A stretch of 64,000 nt of DNA from Euptelea pleiosperma (GCA_035048495.1 JASUTR010000063.1:105357-169356), one strand, 5' to 3'. Positions 7,451 through 22,356 are shown, counted from the stretch's first letter. Notes: generated from the sequence alone by a model not told the origin. Translations and numbers: made by a program.

Positions 7451-9757
7451 ACAATAGTAATACAAGAGTTTGAGTCCAATTACGAGGTCCGGTTGCGAAA
7501 AAGTCAAAAGTTATTGGCTTCGGAATGTAACACACAAACTGTGTCCAATTTGAGACGTTGACGCACGAATGTAGCTAACTTGTTTTGCCTGTCCCGAATC
7601 TTGTTCCAATACTTCAAATGGGTTGAAACAATAATAATGGAAGAGTTTGAGTAAAATTACGAGGTCTGATTGCGAAAAAGTCACAAGTTATAGGCTTAGG
7701 AACGTAACACACAAACTAAGTCCAATTTGAGACTTCGACGCACGGATGGAGGTAAGTTGTTTTGATGTCCCAAATACTGTTCCAACAATTCAAATCTATT
7801 GAAACAATAGTAATGGAAGAGTTTGGGTCTAATTATGAGGTCCGGTTGCGAAAAAGTCACAAGTTATAGGCTTCGGAATGTAACACACAAACTGAGTCCA
7901 ATTTGAGACGTTGACGCACGGATGGAGCTAACTTGTTTCGACTATCACGAATCTTGTTCTAACACTTCAAATGTGTTGAAACAATAGAATGGAAGAGTTT
8001 GAGTCCAATTACGAGGTCCGGTTGAGAAAAAGTCACAAGTTATTGGCTTCGGAATATAACACACAAACTGTGTCCAATTTGAGACGTTGACGCACGGATG
8101 GAGCTAACTTGTTTTGACTATCACGAATCTTGTTCTAACACTTCAAATGTGTTGAAACAATAGTAATGGAAGAGTTTGAGACCAATTACGAGGTCCGATT
8201 GCGAAAAAGTCACAAGTTATAGGCTTCAGAATGTAACATAGAAACTGAGTCCAATTTGAGACGTTGATGAACGGATGGAGCTAACTTTTTTCAACTGTCC
8301 CGAATCTTGTTCCAACACTTCAAATATGGTCAAACAATAGTAATGGAAGAGTATGAGTCTAATTAGGAGGTCCGGTTGCGAAAAAGTCACAAGTTATAGG
8401 CTTCGGAATGTAACACACAAACTGAGTCCAATTAAAGACATTGACGCACGGATGGACCTAACTTGTTTCGACTGTCCCGAATCTTGTTCCAGCACTTCAA
8501 ATCTGTTGAAACAATAGTAATGGAAGAGTTTGAGTCTAATTATGAGGTCCGGTTGCGAAAAAGTCACAAGTTATAGGCTTTGGAATGTAACACAGAAACT
8601 GAGTCCAATTTGAGACGTTGACGAACGGATGGAGCTAACTTGTTTCGACTGTTCCGAATCTTGTTCCAACACTTCAAATATGTTGAAACAATAGTAATGG
8701 AAGAGTATGAGTCTAATTATGACGTCCGGTTGCGAAAAAGTCACAAGTAATAGGCTTCGGAATGTAACACACAAACTGAGTCCAATTTGAGACGTTGACG
8801 AACGGATGGAGCTATCTTGTTTCGACTGTCCCGAATCTTGTTCCAACACTTCAAATGTGTTGAAATGGAAGAATTCGAGTCTAATTACGAGTTCCAGTTG
8901 CGAAAAAGTCACAAGTTATAGGGTTCGGAACGTAACACACAAACTGAGTCCAATTTTAGACGTTGACGAACGGATGGAGCTAACTTCTTTTGACTGTCCC
9001 GAATCTTGTTTTAACACTTCAAATGTGTTGAAACAATAGTAATAAAAGAGTTTGAGTCCAATCACGAGGTCCGGTTGCGAAAAAGTCACAAGTTATAGGC
9101 TTCGGAATGCAACACAGAAACTGAGTCCAATTTGAGACGTTGACGTACGGATGGAGCTAACTTGCTTTGACCGTCCTGAATCTTGTTCCAACACATCAAA
9201 TGTGTTGAAACAATAGTAATACGAGAGTTTGAGTCCAATTACGAGGTCCGGTTGCGAAAAAGTCACAAGTTATTGGCTTCGGTATGTAACACACAAACTG
9301 TGTCCAATTTGAGACGTTGACGCACGAATGTAGCTAACTTGCTTCGACTGTTCCGAATCTTGTTCCAACACTTAAAATCTGTTGAAACAATAGTAATAGA
9401 AGAGTTTGAGTCCAATCACGAGGTCCGGTTGCGAAAAAGTCACAAGTTATAGGCTTCGGAATGCAACACAGAAACTGAGTCCAATTTGAGACGTTGACGT
9501 ACGGATGGAGCTAACTTGTTTCGACTGTCCCAAATATTGTTCCAACACTTCAAATCTGTTGAAACAATAGTAATGGAAGAGTTTGAGTCCAATTACGAGG
9601 TCCGGTTGCGAAAAAGTCACAAGTTATAGGCTTCGGAATGCAACACAGAAACTGAGTCCAATTTAAGACGTTGACGTACGGATGGAGCTAACTTGTTTTG
9701 ACCGTCCCGAATCTTGTTCCAACACATCAAATGTGTTGAAACAATAGTAATACAAGA
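7424..9757 (+). repeat. Satellite segment right of the insertion
   Basis: About 13 monomers. The part up to about 8.5 kb matches 13077 to about 14.2 kb in monomer order, apart from small deletions such as two bases in ttttgatgtccc near 7765 and two in caatagaatgg near 7986. The remainder is a mosaic of the same subfamilies leading into the copy of the left arm. No gene is present. Confidence 0.85.
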
Positions 9758-12700
9758 GTTTGAGTCCAATTACGAGGTCCGGTTGCGAAAAAGTCACAAG
9801 TTATTGGCTTCGGAATGTAACACACAAACTGTGTCCAATTTGAGACGTTGACGCACGAATGTAGCTAACTTGTTTTGCCTGTCCCGAATCTTGCTCCAAT
9901 ACTTCAAATGGGTTGAAACAATAATAATGGAAGAGTTTGAGTAAAATTACGAGGTCTGATTACGAAAAAGTCACAAGTTATAGGCTTAGGAACGTAACAC
10001 ACAAACTAAGTCCAATTTGAGACTTCGACGCACGGATGGAGGTAAGTTGTTTTGACTGTCCCAAATACTGTTCCAACACTTCAAATCTATTGAAACAATA
10101 GTAATGGAAGAGTTTGGGTCTAATTATGAGGTCCGGTTGCGAAAAAGTCACAAGTTATAGGCTTCGGAATGTAACACACAAACTGAGTCCAATTTGAGAC
10201 GTTGACGCACGGATGGAGCTAACTTGTTTCGGCTATCACAAATCTTGTTCTAACAGTTCAAATGTGTTGAAACAATAGTAATGGAAGAGTTTGAGTCCAA
10301 TTACGAGGTCCGGTTGCGAAAAAGTGACAAGTTATAGGCTTAGGAACGTAACACACAAACTAAGTCCAATTTGAGACTTTGACGCACGGATGGAGGTAAG
10401 TTGTTTTGACTGTCCCAAATACTGTTCCAACACTTCAAATCTATTGAAACAATAGTAATGGAAGAGTTTGGGTCTAATTATGAGGTCCGGTTGCGAAAAA
10501 GTCACAAGTTATAGGCTTCGGAATGTAACACACAAACTGAGTCCAATTTGAGACGTTGACGCACGGATGGAGCTAACTTGTTTTGACTATCACAAATCTT
10601 GTTCTAACACTTCAAATGTGTTGAAACAATAGTAATGGAAGTGTTTGAGACCAATTACGAGGTCCGATTGCGAAAAAGTCACAAGTTTTAGGCTTCGGAA
10701 TGTAACACACAAACTGAGTCCTATTAAAGACATTGACGCACGGATGGAGCTAACTTGTTTCGACTGTCCCGAATCTTGTTCCAACACTTCAAATGTGTTG
10801 AAACAATAGTAATAGAAGAGTTTGAGTCCAATCACGAGGTCCGGTTGCGAAAAAGACACAAGTTATAGGCTTCGGAATGCAACACAGAAACTGAGTCCAA
10901 TTTGAGACATTGACGTACGGATGGAGCTAACTTGTTTTGACCGTCCCGAATCTTGTTCCAACACATCAAATGTGTTGAAACAATAGTAATACAAGAGTTT
11001 GAGTCCAATTACGACATCCGGTTGCGAAAAAGTAACAAGTTATTGGCTTCGGAATGTAACACACAAACTGTGTCCAATTTGAGACGTTGACGCACGAATG
11101 TAGCTAACTTGTTTTGCCTGTCCCGAATCTTGTTCCAATACTTCAAATGGGTTGAAACAATAATAATGGAAGAGTTTGAGTAAAATTACGAGGTCTGATT
11201 GAGAAAAAGTCACAAGTTATAGGCGTAGGAACGTAACACACAAACTAAGTCCAATTTGAGACTTCGACGCACGGATGGAGGTAAGTTATTTTGACTGTCC
11301 CAAATACTGTTCCAACAATTCAAATCTATTTAAACAATAGTAATGGAAGAGTTTGGGTCTAATTATGAGGTCCGGTTGCGAAAAAGTCACAAGTTATAGG
11401 CTTCGGAATGTAACACACAAACTGAGTCCAATTTGAGACGTTGACGCACGGATGGAGCTAACTTGTTTTGACTATCACGAATCTTGTTCTAACACTTTAA
11501 ATGTGTTGAAACAATAGTAATGGAAGAGTTTGAGTCCAATTACGAGGTCCGGTTGCGAAAAAGTCACAAGTTATAGGCTTCGGAATGCAACACAGAAACC
11601 GAGTCCAATTTGAGACGTTGACGTATGGATGGAGGTAACTTGTTTCGACCGTCCCGAATCTTGTTCCAACACATCAAATGTGTTGAAACAATAGTAATAC
11701 AAGAGTTTGAGTCCAATTACGAGGTCCGATTGCGAAAAAGTTACAAGTTATTGGCTACGGAATGTAACACACAAACTGTGTCCAATTTGAGACGTTGACG
11801 CACGGATGGAGCTAACTTGTTTTGCCTGTCCCGAATCTTATTCCAATACTTCAAATGTGTTGAAACAATAATAATGGAAGAGTTTGAGTAAAATTACGAG
11901 GTCTGATTGCGAAAAAGTCACAAGTTATAGGCTTCGGAATGTTACACACAAATTGAGTCGAATTTGAGACGTTGATGCACGGATCGAGCTAACTTGTTTC
12001 GACTGTCCCAAATCTTGTTCCAACACTTCAAATCTGTTGAAACAATAGTAATAGAAGAGTTTGAGTCCAATTACGAGGTCCGGTTGCGAAAAAGTCACAA
12101 GTTATAGGGTTCGGAATGTAACACACAATCTGAGTCCAATTTTAGACGTTGACGAACGGATGGAGCTAACTTGTTTTGACTGTCCCGAATCTTGTTTCAA
12201 CACTTCAAATGTGTTGAAACAATAGTAATAGAAGAGTTTGAGTCCAATCACGAGGTCCGGTTGCGAAAAAGTCACAAGTTATAGGCTTCGGAATGCAACA
12301 CAGAAACTGAGTCCAATTTGAGACGTTGACGTACGGATGGAGCTAACTTGTTTTGACCGTCCCGAATCTTGTTCCAACACATCAAATGTGTTGAAACAAT
12401 AGTAATACAAGAGTTTGAGTCCAATTACGAGGTCCGGTTGCGAAAAAGTCACAAGTTATTGGCTTCGGAATGTAACACACAAACTGTGTCCAATTTGAGA
12501 CGTTGACGCACGGATGGAGCTAACTTGTTTTGACTGTCCCAAATATTGTTCCAACACTTCAAATCTGTTGAAAGAATAGTAATGGAAGAGTTTGAGTCTA
12601 ATTATGAGGTCCGGTTGCGAAAAAGTCACAAGTTATAGGCTTCAGAATGTAACATAGAAACTGAGTCCAATTTGAGACGTTGACGAACGGATGGAGCTAA

Positions 12701-13103
12701 CTTGTTTCAACTATCCCGAATCTTGTTCCAACACTTCAAATATGTTGAAACAATAGTAATGGAAGAGTATGAGTCTAATTAGGAGGTCCGGTTGCGAAAA
12801 AGTCACAAGTTATAGGCTTCGGAATGTAACACACAAATTGAGTCCAATTAAAGACATTGACGCACGGATGGAGCTAACTTGTTTCGACTGTCCCGAATCT
12901 TGTTCCAGCACTTCAAATCTGTTGAAACAATAGTAATGGAAGAGTTTGAGTCCAATTACGAGGTCCGGTTGCGAAAAAGTCACAAGTTATAGGCTTCGGA
13001 ATGCAACACAGAAACTGAGTCCAATTTGAGACGTTGACGTACGGATGGAGCTAACTTGTTTTGACCGTCCTGAATCTTGTTCCAACACATCAAATGTGTT
13101 GAA
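9758..13103 (+). repeat. Near-identical duplicate of the left arm (unoccupied counterpart)
   Basis: Every landmark of 1-3346 recurs here 9757 bp downstream in the same order, including rare words such as gaatcttgctcc and gtttcggctatcac. I noticed only a handful of differences by eye (for example ctatcccg against ctgtcccg, and ccagttgcg against ccggttgcg). The copy ends at the 27-bp target and continues uninterrupted into 13104, so it shows the locus without the viral fragment. The left limit of the duplication lies outside the window. Confidence 0.92.
13077..13103 (+). repeat. Empty-site counterpart of the viral insertion target
   Basis: Contains once the 27-bp word that flanks the viral fragment on both sides. 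The left context matches that of 3320 (including the uncommon gaccgtcctgaatc) and the right context matches that of 7451 (gtcaaaagttattgg). This pairing is the best evidence for how the insertion happened. Confidence 0.88.
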
Positions 13104-13219
13104 ACAATAGTAATACAAGAGTTTGAGTCCAATCACGAGGTCCGGTTGCGAAAAAGTCAAAAGTTATTGGCTTCGGAATGTAACACACAAACTGTGTCCA
13201 ATTTGAGACGTTGACGCAC

Positions 13220-16200
13220 GAATGTAGCTAACTTGTTTTGCCTGTCCCGAATCTTGTTCCAATACTTCAAATGGGTTGAAACAATAATAATGGAAGAGTT
13301 TGAGTAAAATTACGAGGTCTGATTGCGAAAAAGTCACAAGTTATAGGCTTAGGAACCTAACACACAAACTAAGTCCAATTTGAGACTTCGACGCACGGAT
13401 GGAGGTAAGTTATTTTGACTGTCCCAAATACTGTTCCAACAATTCAAATCTATTGAAACAATAGTAATGGAAGAGTTTGGGTCTAATTATGAGGTCTGGT
13501 TGCGAAAAAGTCACAAGTTATAAGCTTCGGAATGTAACACACAAACTGAGTCCAATTTTAGACGTTGACGCACGGATGGAGCTAACTTGTTTCGACTATC
13601 ACGAATCTTGTTCTAACACTTCAAATGTGTTGAAACAATAGTAATGGAAGAGTTTGAGTCCAATTACGAGGTCCGGTTGCGAAAAAGTCACAAGTTATTG
13701 GCTTCGGAATATAACACACAAACTGTGTCCAATTTGAGACGTTGACGCACGGATGGAGCAAACGGTTTTTGACTATCACGGATCTTGTTCTAACACTTCA
13801 AATGTGTTGAAACAATAGTAATGGAAGAGTTTGAGACCAATTACGAGGTCCGATTGCGAAAAAGTCACAAGTTATAGGCTTCAGAATGTAACATAGAAAC
13901 TGAGTCCAATTTGAGACGTTGACGAACGGATGGAGCTAACTTGTTTCAAACTGTCCCGAATCTTGTTCCAACACTTCAAATATGGTCAAACAATAGTAAT
14001 GGAAGAGTATGAGTCTAATTAGGAGGTCCGGTTGCGAAAAGTCACAAGTTATAGGCTTCGGAATGTAACACACAAACTGAGTCCAATTAAAGACATTGAC
14101 GCACGGATGGACCTAACTTGTTTCGACTGTCCCGAATCTTGTTCCAACACTTCAAATCTGTTGAAACAATAGTAATGGAAGAGTTTGAGTCTAATTATGA
14201 GGTCCGGTTGCGAAAAAGTCACAAGTAATAGGCTTCGGAATGTAACACACAAACTGAGTCCAATTTGAGACGTTGACGAACGTATGGAGCTATCTTGTTT
14301 CGACTGTCCCGAATCTTGTTCCAACACTTCAAATGTGTTGAAACAATAGTAATGGAACAATTCGAGTCTAATTACGAGTTCCAGTTGCGAAAAAGTCACA
14401 AGTTATAGGGTTCGGAACGTAACACACAAACTGAGTCCAATTTTAGACGTTGACGAACGGATGGAGCTAACTTGTTTTGACTGTCCCGAATCTTGTTTCA
14501 ACACTTCAAAAGTGTTGAAACAATAGTAATAGAAGAGTTTGAGTCCAATCACGAGGTCCGGTTGCGAAAAAGTCACAAGTTATAGGCTTCGGAAAGCAAC
14601 ACAGAAACTGAGTCCAATTTGAGACGTTGACGTACGGATGGAGGTAACTTGTTTCGACCGTCCCGAATCTTGTTCCAACACATCATATGTGTTGAAACAA
14701 TAGTAATACAAGAGTTTGAGTCCAATTACGAGGTCCAATTGCGAAAAAGTTACAAGTTATTGGCTAGGGAATGTAACACACAAACTGTGTCCAATTTCAG
14801 ACGTTGTCGCACGGATGGAGCTAACTTGTTTTGCCTGTCCCGAATCTTATTCCAATACTTCAAATGTGTTGAAACAATAATAATGGAAGAGTTTGAGTAA
14901 AATTACGAGGTCTGATTGCGAAAAAGTCACAAGTTATAGGCTTCGGAATGTTACACACAAATTGAGTCGAATTTGAGACGTTGATGCACGGATCGAGCTA
15001 ACTTGTTTCGACTGTCCCAAATCTTGTTCCAACACTTCAAATCTGTTGAAACAATAGTAATAGAAGAGTTTGAGTCCAATTACGAGGTCCGGTTGCGAAA
15101 AAGTCACAAGTTATAGGGTTCGGAACGTAACACACAAACTGAGTCCAATTTTAGACGTTGACGAACGGATGGAGCTAACTTGTTTTGACTGTCCCGAATC
15201 TTGTTTCAACACTTCAAATGTGTTGAAACAATAGTAATAGAAGAGTTTGAGTCCAATCACGAGGTCCGGTTGCGAAAAAGTCACAAGTTATAGGCTTCGG
15301 AATGCAACATAGAAACTGAGTCCAATTTGAGACGTTGACGTACGGATGGAGCTAACTTGTTTTGACCGTCCCGAATCTTGTTCCAACACATCAAATGTGT
15401 TGAAACAATAGTAATACAAGAGTTTGAGTCCAATTACGAGGTCCGGTTGCGAAAAAGTCACAAGTTATTGGCTTCGGAATGTAACACACAAACTGTGTCC
15501 AATTTGAGACGTTGACGCACGGATGGAGCTAACTTGTTTTGACTGTCCCAAATATTGTTCCAACACATCAAATCTGTTGAAAGAATAGTAATGGAAGAGT
15601 TTGAGTCTAATTATGAGGTCCGGTTGCGAAAAAGTCACAAGTTATAGGCTTCAGAATGTAACATAGAAACTGAGTCCAATTTGAGACGTTGACGAACGGA
15701 TGGAGCTAACTTGTTTCAACTATCCCGAATCTTGTTCCAACACATCAAATATGTCGAAACAATAGTAATGGAAGAGTATGAGTCTAATTAGGAGGTCCGG
15801 TTGCGAAAAAGTCACAAGTTATAGGCTTCGGAATGTAACACACAAATTGAGTCCAATTAAAGACATTGACGCACGGATGGAGCTAACTTGTTTCAACTGT
15901 CCCGAATCTTGTTCGAACACTTCAAATCTGTTGAAACAATTGTAATGGAAGAGTTTCAGTCCAATTACGAGGTCCGGTTGCGAAAAAGTCACAAGTTATA
16001 GGCTTCGGAATGCAACACAGAAACTGAGTCCAATTTGAGACGTTGACGTACGGATGGAGCTAACTTGTTTTGACCGTCCCGAATCTTGTTCCAACACATC
16101 AAATGTGTTGAAACAATAGTAATACAAGAGTTTGAGTCCAATCACGAGGTCCGGTTGCGAAAAAGTCAAAAGTTATTGGCTTCGGAATGTAACACACAAA

Positions 16201-16720
16201 CTGAGTCCAATTTGAGACGTTGACGAACGGATGGAGCTAACTTGTTTCAACTATCCCGAATCTTGTTCCAACACTTCAAATATGTTGAAACAATAGTAAT
16301 GGAAGAGTATGAGTCTAATTAGGAGGTCCGGTTGCGAAAAAGTCACAAGTTATAGGCTTCGGAATGTAGCACACAAATTGAGTCCAATTAAAGACATTGA
16401 CGCACGGATGGAGCTAACTTGTTTCGACTGTCCCGAATCTTGTTCCAACACTTCAAATCTGTTGAAACAATAGTAATGGAAGAGTGTTAGTCCAATTACG
16501 AGGTCCGGTTGCGAAAAAGTCACAAGTTATAGGCTTCGGAATGCAACACAGAAACTGAGTCCAATTTGAGACGTTGACGTACGGATGGAGCTAACTTGTT
16601 TTGACCGTCCCGAATCTTGTTCCAACACATCAAATGTGTTGAAACAATAGTAATACAAGAGTTTGAGTCCAATCACGAGGTCCGGTTGCGAAAAAGTCAC
16701 AAGTTATAGGCTTCGGAATG
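13220..16720 (+). repeat. 3.5-kb satellite block A (copy at about 42045-45540)
   Basis: Shares monomer order and private variants with 42045-45540 at an offset of about 28.82 kb: cttaggaacctaac, gagcaaacggt, catcatatgtgttg with gctagggaatg near 14.7/43.5 kb, and gaaacaattgtaatgg near 15.94/44.76 kb. Limits are approximate, where private variants stop agreeing. No gene is present. Confidence 0.8.
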
Positions 16721-17075
16721 TAACACACAAACTGAATCCAATTTGAGACGTTGACGCACGGATGGAGCTAACTTGTTTCGACTATCACGAATCTAGTTCT
16801 AACACTTCAAATGTGTTGAAACAATAGTAATGGAAGAGTTTGAGTGCAATTACGAGGTCCGGTTGCGAAAAAGTCACAAGTTATAGGCTTCAGAATGTAA
16901 CATAGAAACTGAGTCCAATTTGAGACGTTGACGAACGGATGGAGCTAACTTGTTTCAACTGTCCCGAATCTTGTTCCAACACTTCAAATATGGTCAAACA
17001 ATAGTAATGGAAGAGTATGAGTCTAATTAGGAGGTCCGATTGCGAAAAAGTCACAAGTTATAGGCTTCGGAATGT

Positions 17076-17100
17076 AACACACAAACTGGACGTTGACGCA
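17076..17100 (+). repeat. Shortened monomer (12-bp deletion), copy 1
   Basis: cacaaactg is followed directly by gacgttgacg; twelve bases (agtccaatttga) found in ordinary monomers are missing, giving a unit of about 165 bp. The junction is at 17088/17089. The same deletion recurs at 42031/42032 and 47329/47330, marking those regions as copies of one ancestral segment. Confidence 0.88.
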
Positions 17101-20100
17101 CGAATGTAGCTAAATTGTTTTGCCTGTCCCGAATCTTGTTCCAATACTTCAAATGGGTTGAAACAATAATAATGGAAGAGTTTGAGTAAAATTACGAGGT
17201 CTGATTGCGAAAAAGTCACAAGTTATAGGCTTAGGAACCTAACACACAAACTAAGTCCAATTTGAGACTTCGACGCACGGATGGAGGTAAGTTATTTTGA
17301 CTGTCCCAAATACTGTTCCAACAATTCAAATCTATTGAAACAATAGTAATGGAAGAGTTTGGGTCTAATTATGAGGTCTGGTTGCGAAAAAGTCACAAGT
17401 TATAAGCTTCGGAATGTAACACACAAACTGAGTCCAATTTTAGACGTTGACGCACGGATGGAGCTAACTTGTTTCGACTATCACGAATCTTGTTCTAACA
17501 CTTCAAATGTGTTGAAACAATAGTAATGGAAGAGTTTGAGTCCAATTACGAGGTCCGGTTGCGAAAAAGTCACAAGTTATTGGCTTCGGAATATAACACA
17601 CAAACTGTGTCCAATTTGAGACGTTGACGCACGGATGGAGCAAACGGTTTTTGACTATCACGGATCTTGTTCTAACACTTCAAATGTGTTGAAACAATAG
17701 TAATGGAAGAGTTTGAGACCAATTACGAGGTCCGATTGCGAAAAAGTCACAAGTTATAGGCTTCAGAATGTAACATAGAAACTGAGTCCAATTTGAGACG
17801 TTGACGAACGGATGGAGCTAACTTGTTTCAACTGTCCCGAATCTTGTTCCAACACTTCAAATATGGTCAAACAATAGTAATGGAAGAGTATGAGTCTAAT
17901 TAGGAGGTCCGATTGCGAAAAAGTCACAAGTTATAGGCTTCGGAATGTAACACACAAACTGAGTCCAATTAAAGACATTGACGCACGGATGGACCTAACT
18001 TGTTTCGACTGTCCCGAATCTTGTTCCAACACTTCAAGTCTGTTGAAACAATAGTAATGGAAGAGTTTGAGTCTAATTATGAGGTCCGGTTGCGAAAAAG
18101 TCACAAGTAATAGGCTTCGGAATGTAACACACAAACTGAGTCCAATTTGAGACGTTGACGAACGGATGGAGCTATCTTGTTTCGACTGTCCCGAATCTTG
18201 TTCCAACACTTCAAATGTGTTGAAACAATAGTAATGGAACAATTCGAGTCTAATTACGAGTTCCAGTTGCGAAAAAGTCACACGTTATAGGGTTCGGAAC
18301 GTAACACACAAACTGAGTCCAATTTTAGACGTTGACGAACGGATGGAGCTAACTTGTTTTGACTGTCCCGAATCTTGTTTCAACACTTCAAATGTGTTGA
18401 AACAATAGTAATAGAAGAGTTTGAGTCCAATCACGAGGTCCGGTTGCGAAAAAACTCACAAGTTATAGGCTTCGGAATGCAACACAGAAACTGAGTCCAA
18501 TTTGAGACGTTGACGTACGGATGGAGCTCACTTGTTTTGACCATCCCGAATCTTGTTCCAACACATCAAATGTGTTGAAACAATAGTAATACAAGAGTTT
18601 GAGTCCAATTACGAGGTCCGGTTGCGAAAAAGTCACAAGTTATTGGCTTCGGAATGCAACACACAAACTGTGTCCAATTTGAGACGTTGACGCATGAATG
18701 TAGCTAACTTGTTTCGACTGTTCCGAATCTTGTTCCAACACTTCAAATCTGTTGAAACAATAGTAATGGAAGAGTTTGAGTCCAATCACGAGGTCCGGTT
18801 GCGAAAAAGTCACAAGTTATAGGCTTCGGAATGCAACAGAGAAACTGAGTCCAATTTGAGAAGTTGATGTACGGATGGAGCAAACTTGTTTCGACTGTCC
18901 CAAATATTGTTCCAACACTTCAAATCTGTTGAAACAATAGTAATGGAAGAGTTTGAGTCTAATTATTAGGTCCGGTTGCGAAATAGTCACAAGTTATAGG
19001 CTTCGGAATGTAACACAGAAACTGAGTCCAATTTGAGACGTTGACGAACGAATGGAGCTAACTTGTTTTGACTGTTCCGAATCTTGTTCCAACTCTTCAA
19101 ATATGTTGAATCAATAGTAATGGAAGAGTATGAGTCTAATTATGAGGTCCGGTTGCGAAAAAGTCACAAGTTATAGGCTTCGGAATGTAACACACAAACT
19201 GAGTCCAATTTGAGACGTTGACGAACGGATGGAGCTAACTTGTTTCGACTTTCCCGAAGCTTGTTCCAACACTTCAAATGTGTTGAAACAATAGTAATGG
19301 AAGAATTCGAGTCTAATTACGAGTTCCAGTTGCGAAAAAGTCACAAGTAATAGGGTTCGGAACGTAACACACAAACTGAGTCCAATTTGAGACGTTGACG
19401 AACGGATGGACCTAACTTGTTTTGACTGTCCTGAATCTTGTTTCAACACTTCAAATGTGTTGAAACAATAGTAATAGAAGAGTTTGAGTCCAATCACGAG
19501 GTCCGGTTGCGAAAAAGTCACAAGTTATAGGCTTCGGAATGTAACACACAAACTGAGTCCAATTTGAGACGTTGACGAACGGATGGAGCTAACTTGTTTC
19601 AACTGTCCCGAAGCTTGTTCCAACACTTCAAATGTGTTGAAACAATAGTAATGGAAGAATTCGAGTCTAATTACGAGTTCCAGTTGCGAAAAAGTCACAA
19701 GTTATAGGGTTCGGAACGTAACACACAAACTGAGTCCAATTTTAGACGTTGATGAATGGATGGAGCTAACTTGTTTTGACTGTCCCGAATCTTGTTTCAA
19801 CACTTCAAATGTGTTGAAACAATAGTAATAGAAGAGTTTGAGTCCAATCACGAGGTCCGGTTGCGAAAAAGTCACAAGTTATTGGCTTCAGAATGTAACA
19901 CACAAACTGTGTCCAATTTGAGACGTTGACGCACGAATGTTGCTAACTTGTTTTGCCTGTCCCGAATCTTGTTCCAACACTTCAAATGGGTTAAAACAAT
20001 AATAATGGAAGAGTTTGAGTAAAATTACGAGGTCTGATTGCAAAAAAGTCACAAGTTATAGGCTTAGGAACGTAACACACAAACTAAGTCCAATTTGAGA

Positions 20101-22356
20101 CTTTGACGCACGGATGGAGGTAAGTTGTTTTGACTGTCCCAAATACTGTGCCAACACTTCAAATCTATTGAAACAATAGTAATGGAAGAGTTTGGGTCTA
20201 ATTATGAGGTCCGGTTGCGAAAAAGTCACAAGTTATAAGCTTCGGAATGTAACACAAAAACTGAGTCCAATTTGAGACGTTGACGCACGGATGGAGCTAA
20301 CTTGTTTCGACTATCACGAATCTTGTTCTAACACTTCAAATGTGTTGAAACAATAGTAATGGAAGAGTTTGAGTCCAATTACGAGGTCCGGTTGCGAAAA
20401 AGTCACAAGTTATTGGCTTCGGAATATAACACACAAACTGTGTCCAATTTGAGACGTTGACGCACGGATGGAGCTAACTTGTTTTGACTGTCCCAAATAT
20501 TGTTCCAACACTTCAAATCTGTTGAAAGAATAGTAATGGAAGAATTCGAGTCTAATTACGAGTTCCAGTTGCTAAAAAGTCACAAGTAATAGGGTTCGGA
20601 ACGTAACACACAAACTGAGTCCAATTTGAGACGTTGACGAACGGATGGACCTAACTTGTTTTGACCGTCCCGAATCTTGTTTCAACACTTCAAATGTGTT
20701 GAAACAATAGTAATACAAGAGTTTGAGTCCAATCACGAGGTCCGGTTGCGAAAAAGTCACAAGTTATAGGCTTCGGAATGTAACACACAAACTGTGTCCA
20801 ATTTGAGACGTTGACGCACGGATGGAGCTAACTTGTTTTGACTGTCCCAAATATTGTTCCAACACTTCAAATCTGTTGAAAGAATAGTAATGGAAGAGTT
20901 TGAGTCTACTTACGAGGTCCGGTTGCGAAAAAGTCACAAGTTATAGGCTTCAGAATGTAACATAGAAACTGAGTCCAATTTGAGACGTTGACGAACGGAT
21001 GGAGCTAACTTGTTTCAACTGTCCCGAATCTTGTTCCAACACTTCAAATATGGTCAAACAATAGTAATGGAAGAGTATGAGTCTAATTAGGAGGTCCGGT
21101 TGCGAAAAAGTCACAAGTTATTGGCTTCAGAATGCAACACAGAAACTGAGTCCAATTTGAGACGTTGACGTACGGATGGAGCTAACTTGTTTTGACCGTC
21201 CCGAATCTTGTTCCAACACATCAAATGTGTTGAAACAATAGTAATACAAGAGTTTGAGTCCAATTACGAGGTCCGGTTGCGAAAAAGTCACAAGTTATTG
21301 GCTTCGGAATGCAACACACAAACTGTGTCCAATTTGAGACGTTGACGCATGAATGTAGCTAACTTGTTTCGACTGTTCCGAATCTTGTTCCAACACTTCA
21401 AATCTGTTGAAACAATAGTAATGGAAGAGTTTGAGTCCAATCACGAGGTCCGGTTGCGAAAAAGTCACAAGTTATAGGCTTCGGAATGTAACACACAAAC
21501 TGAATCCAATTTGAGACGTTGACGCACGGATGGAGCTAACTTGTTTCGACTATCACGAATCTTGTTCTAACACTTCAAATGTGTTGAAACAATAGTAATG
21601 GAAGAGTTTGAGTGCAATTACGAGGTCCGGTTGCGAAAAAGTCACAAGTTATAGGCTTCGGAATGCAACACAGAAACTGAGTCCAATTTGAGACGTTGAC
21701 GTACGGATGGAGCTAACTTGTTTCGACCGTCCCGAATCTTGTTCCAACACATCAAATGTGTTGAAACAATAGTAATACAAGAGTTTGAGTCCAATTACGA
21801 GGTCCGGTTGCGAAAAAGTCACAAGTTATTGGCTTCGGAATATAACACACAAACTGTGTCCAATTTGAGACGTTGACGCACGGATGGAGCTAACTTGTTT
21901 TGACTGTCCCAAATATTGTTCCAACACTTCAAATCTGTTGAAAGAATAGTAATGGAAGAGTTTGAGTCTAATTATGAGGTCCGGTTGCGAAAAAGTCACA
22001 AGTTATAGGCTTCGGAATGCAACAGAGAAACTGAGTCCAATTTGAGAAGTTGATGTACGGATGGAGCAAACTTGTTTCGACTGTCCCAAATATTGTTCCA
22101 ACACTTCAAATCTGTTGAAACAATAGTAATGGAAGAGTTTGAGTCTAATTATTAGGTCCGGTTGCGAAATAGTCACAAGTTATAGGCTTCGGAATGTAAC
22201 ACAGAAACTGAGTCCAATTTGAGACGTTGACGAACGGATGGAGCTAACTTGTTTCGACTGTTCCGAATCTAGTTCCAACTCTTCAAATATGTTGAAACAA
22301 TAGTAATGGAAGAGTATGAGTCTAATTATGAGGTCCGGTTGCGAAAAAGTCACAAG

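Noticed and set aside
14049..14399. Recurring 116-codon minus-strand open frames (also 17931, 19171, 22357, 23419, 31383, 33506, 35807, 42873, 48172 and others), similar to each other.
   Set aside because: They are the satellite read backwards. Because 177 is a multiple of three, two adjacent monomers stay in frame; the similarity is repeat identity, not protein conservation. No start context, domain or constraint on codon positions is evident.
14649..14900. Plus-strand 83-codon frame repeated at 43473-43724, and other plus-strand frames in the array (8806, 44535, 54948).
   Set aside because: Chance open frames in satellite monomers; the pair is explained by duplication of block A.
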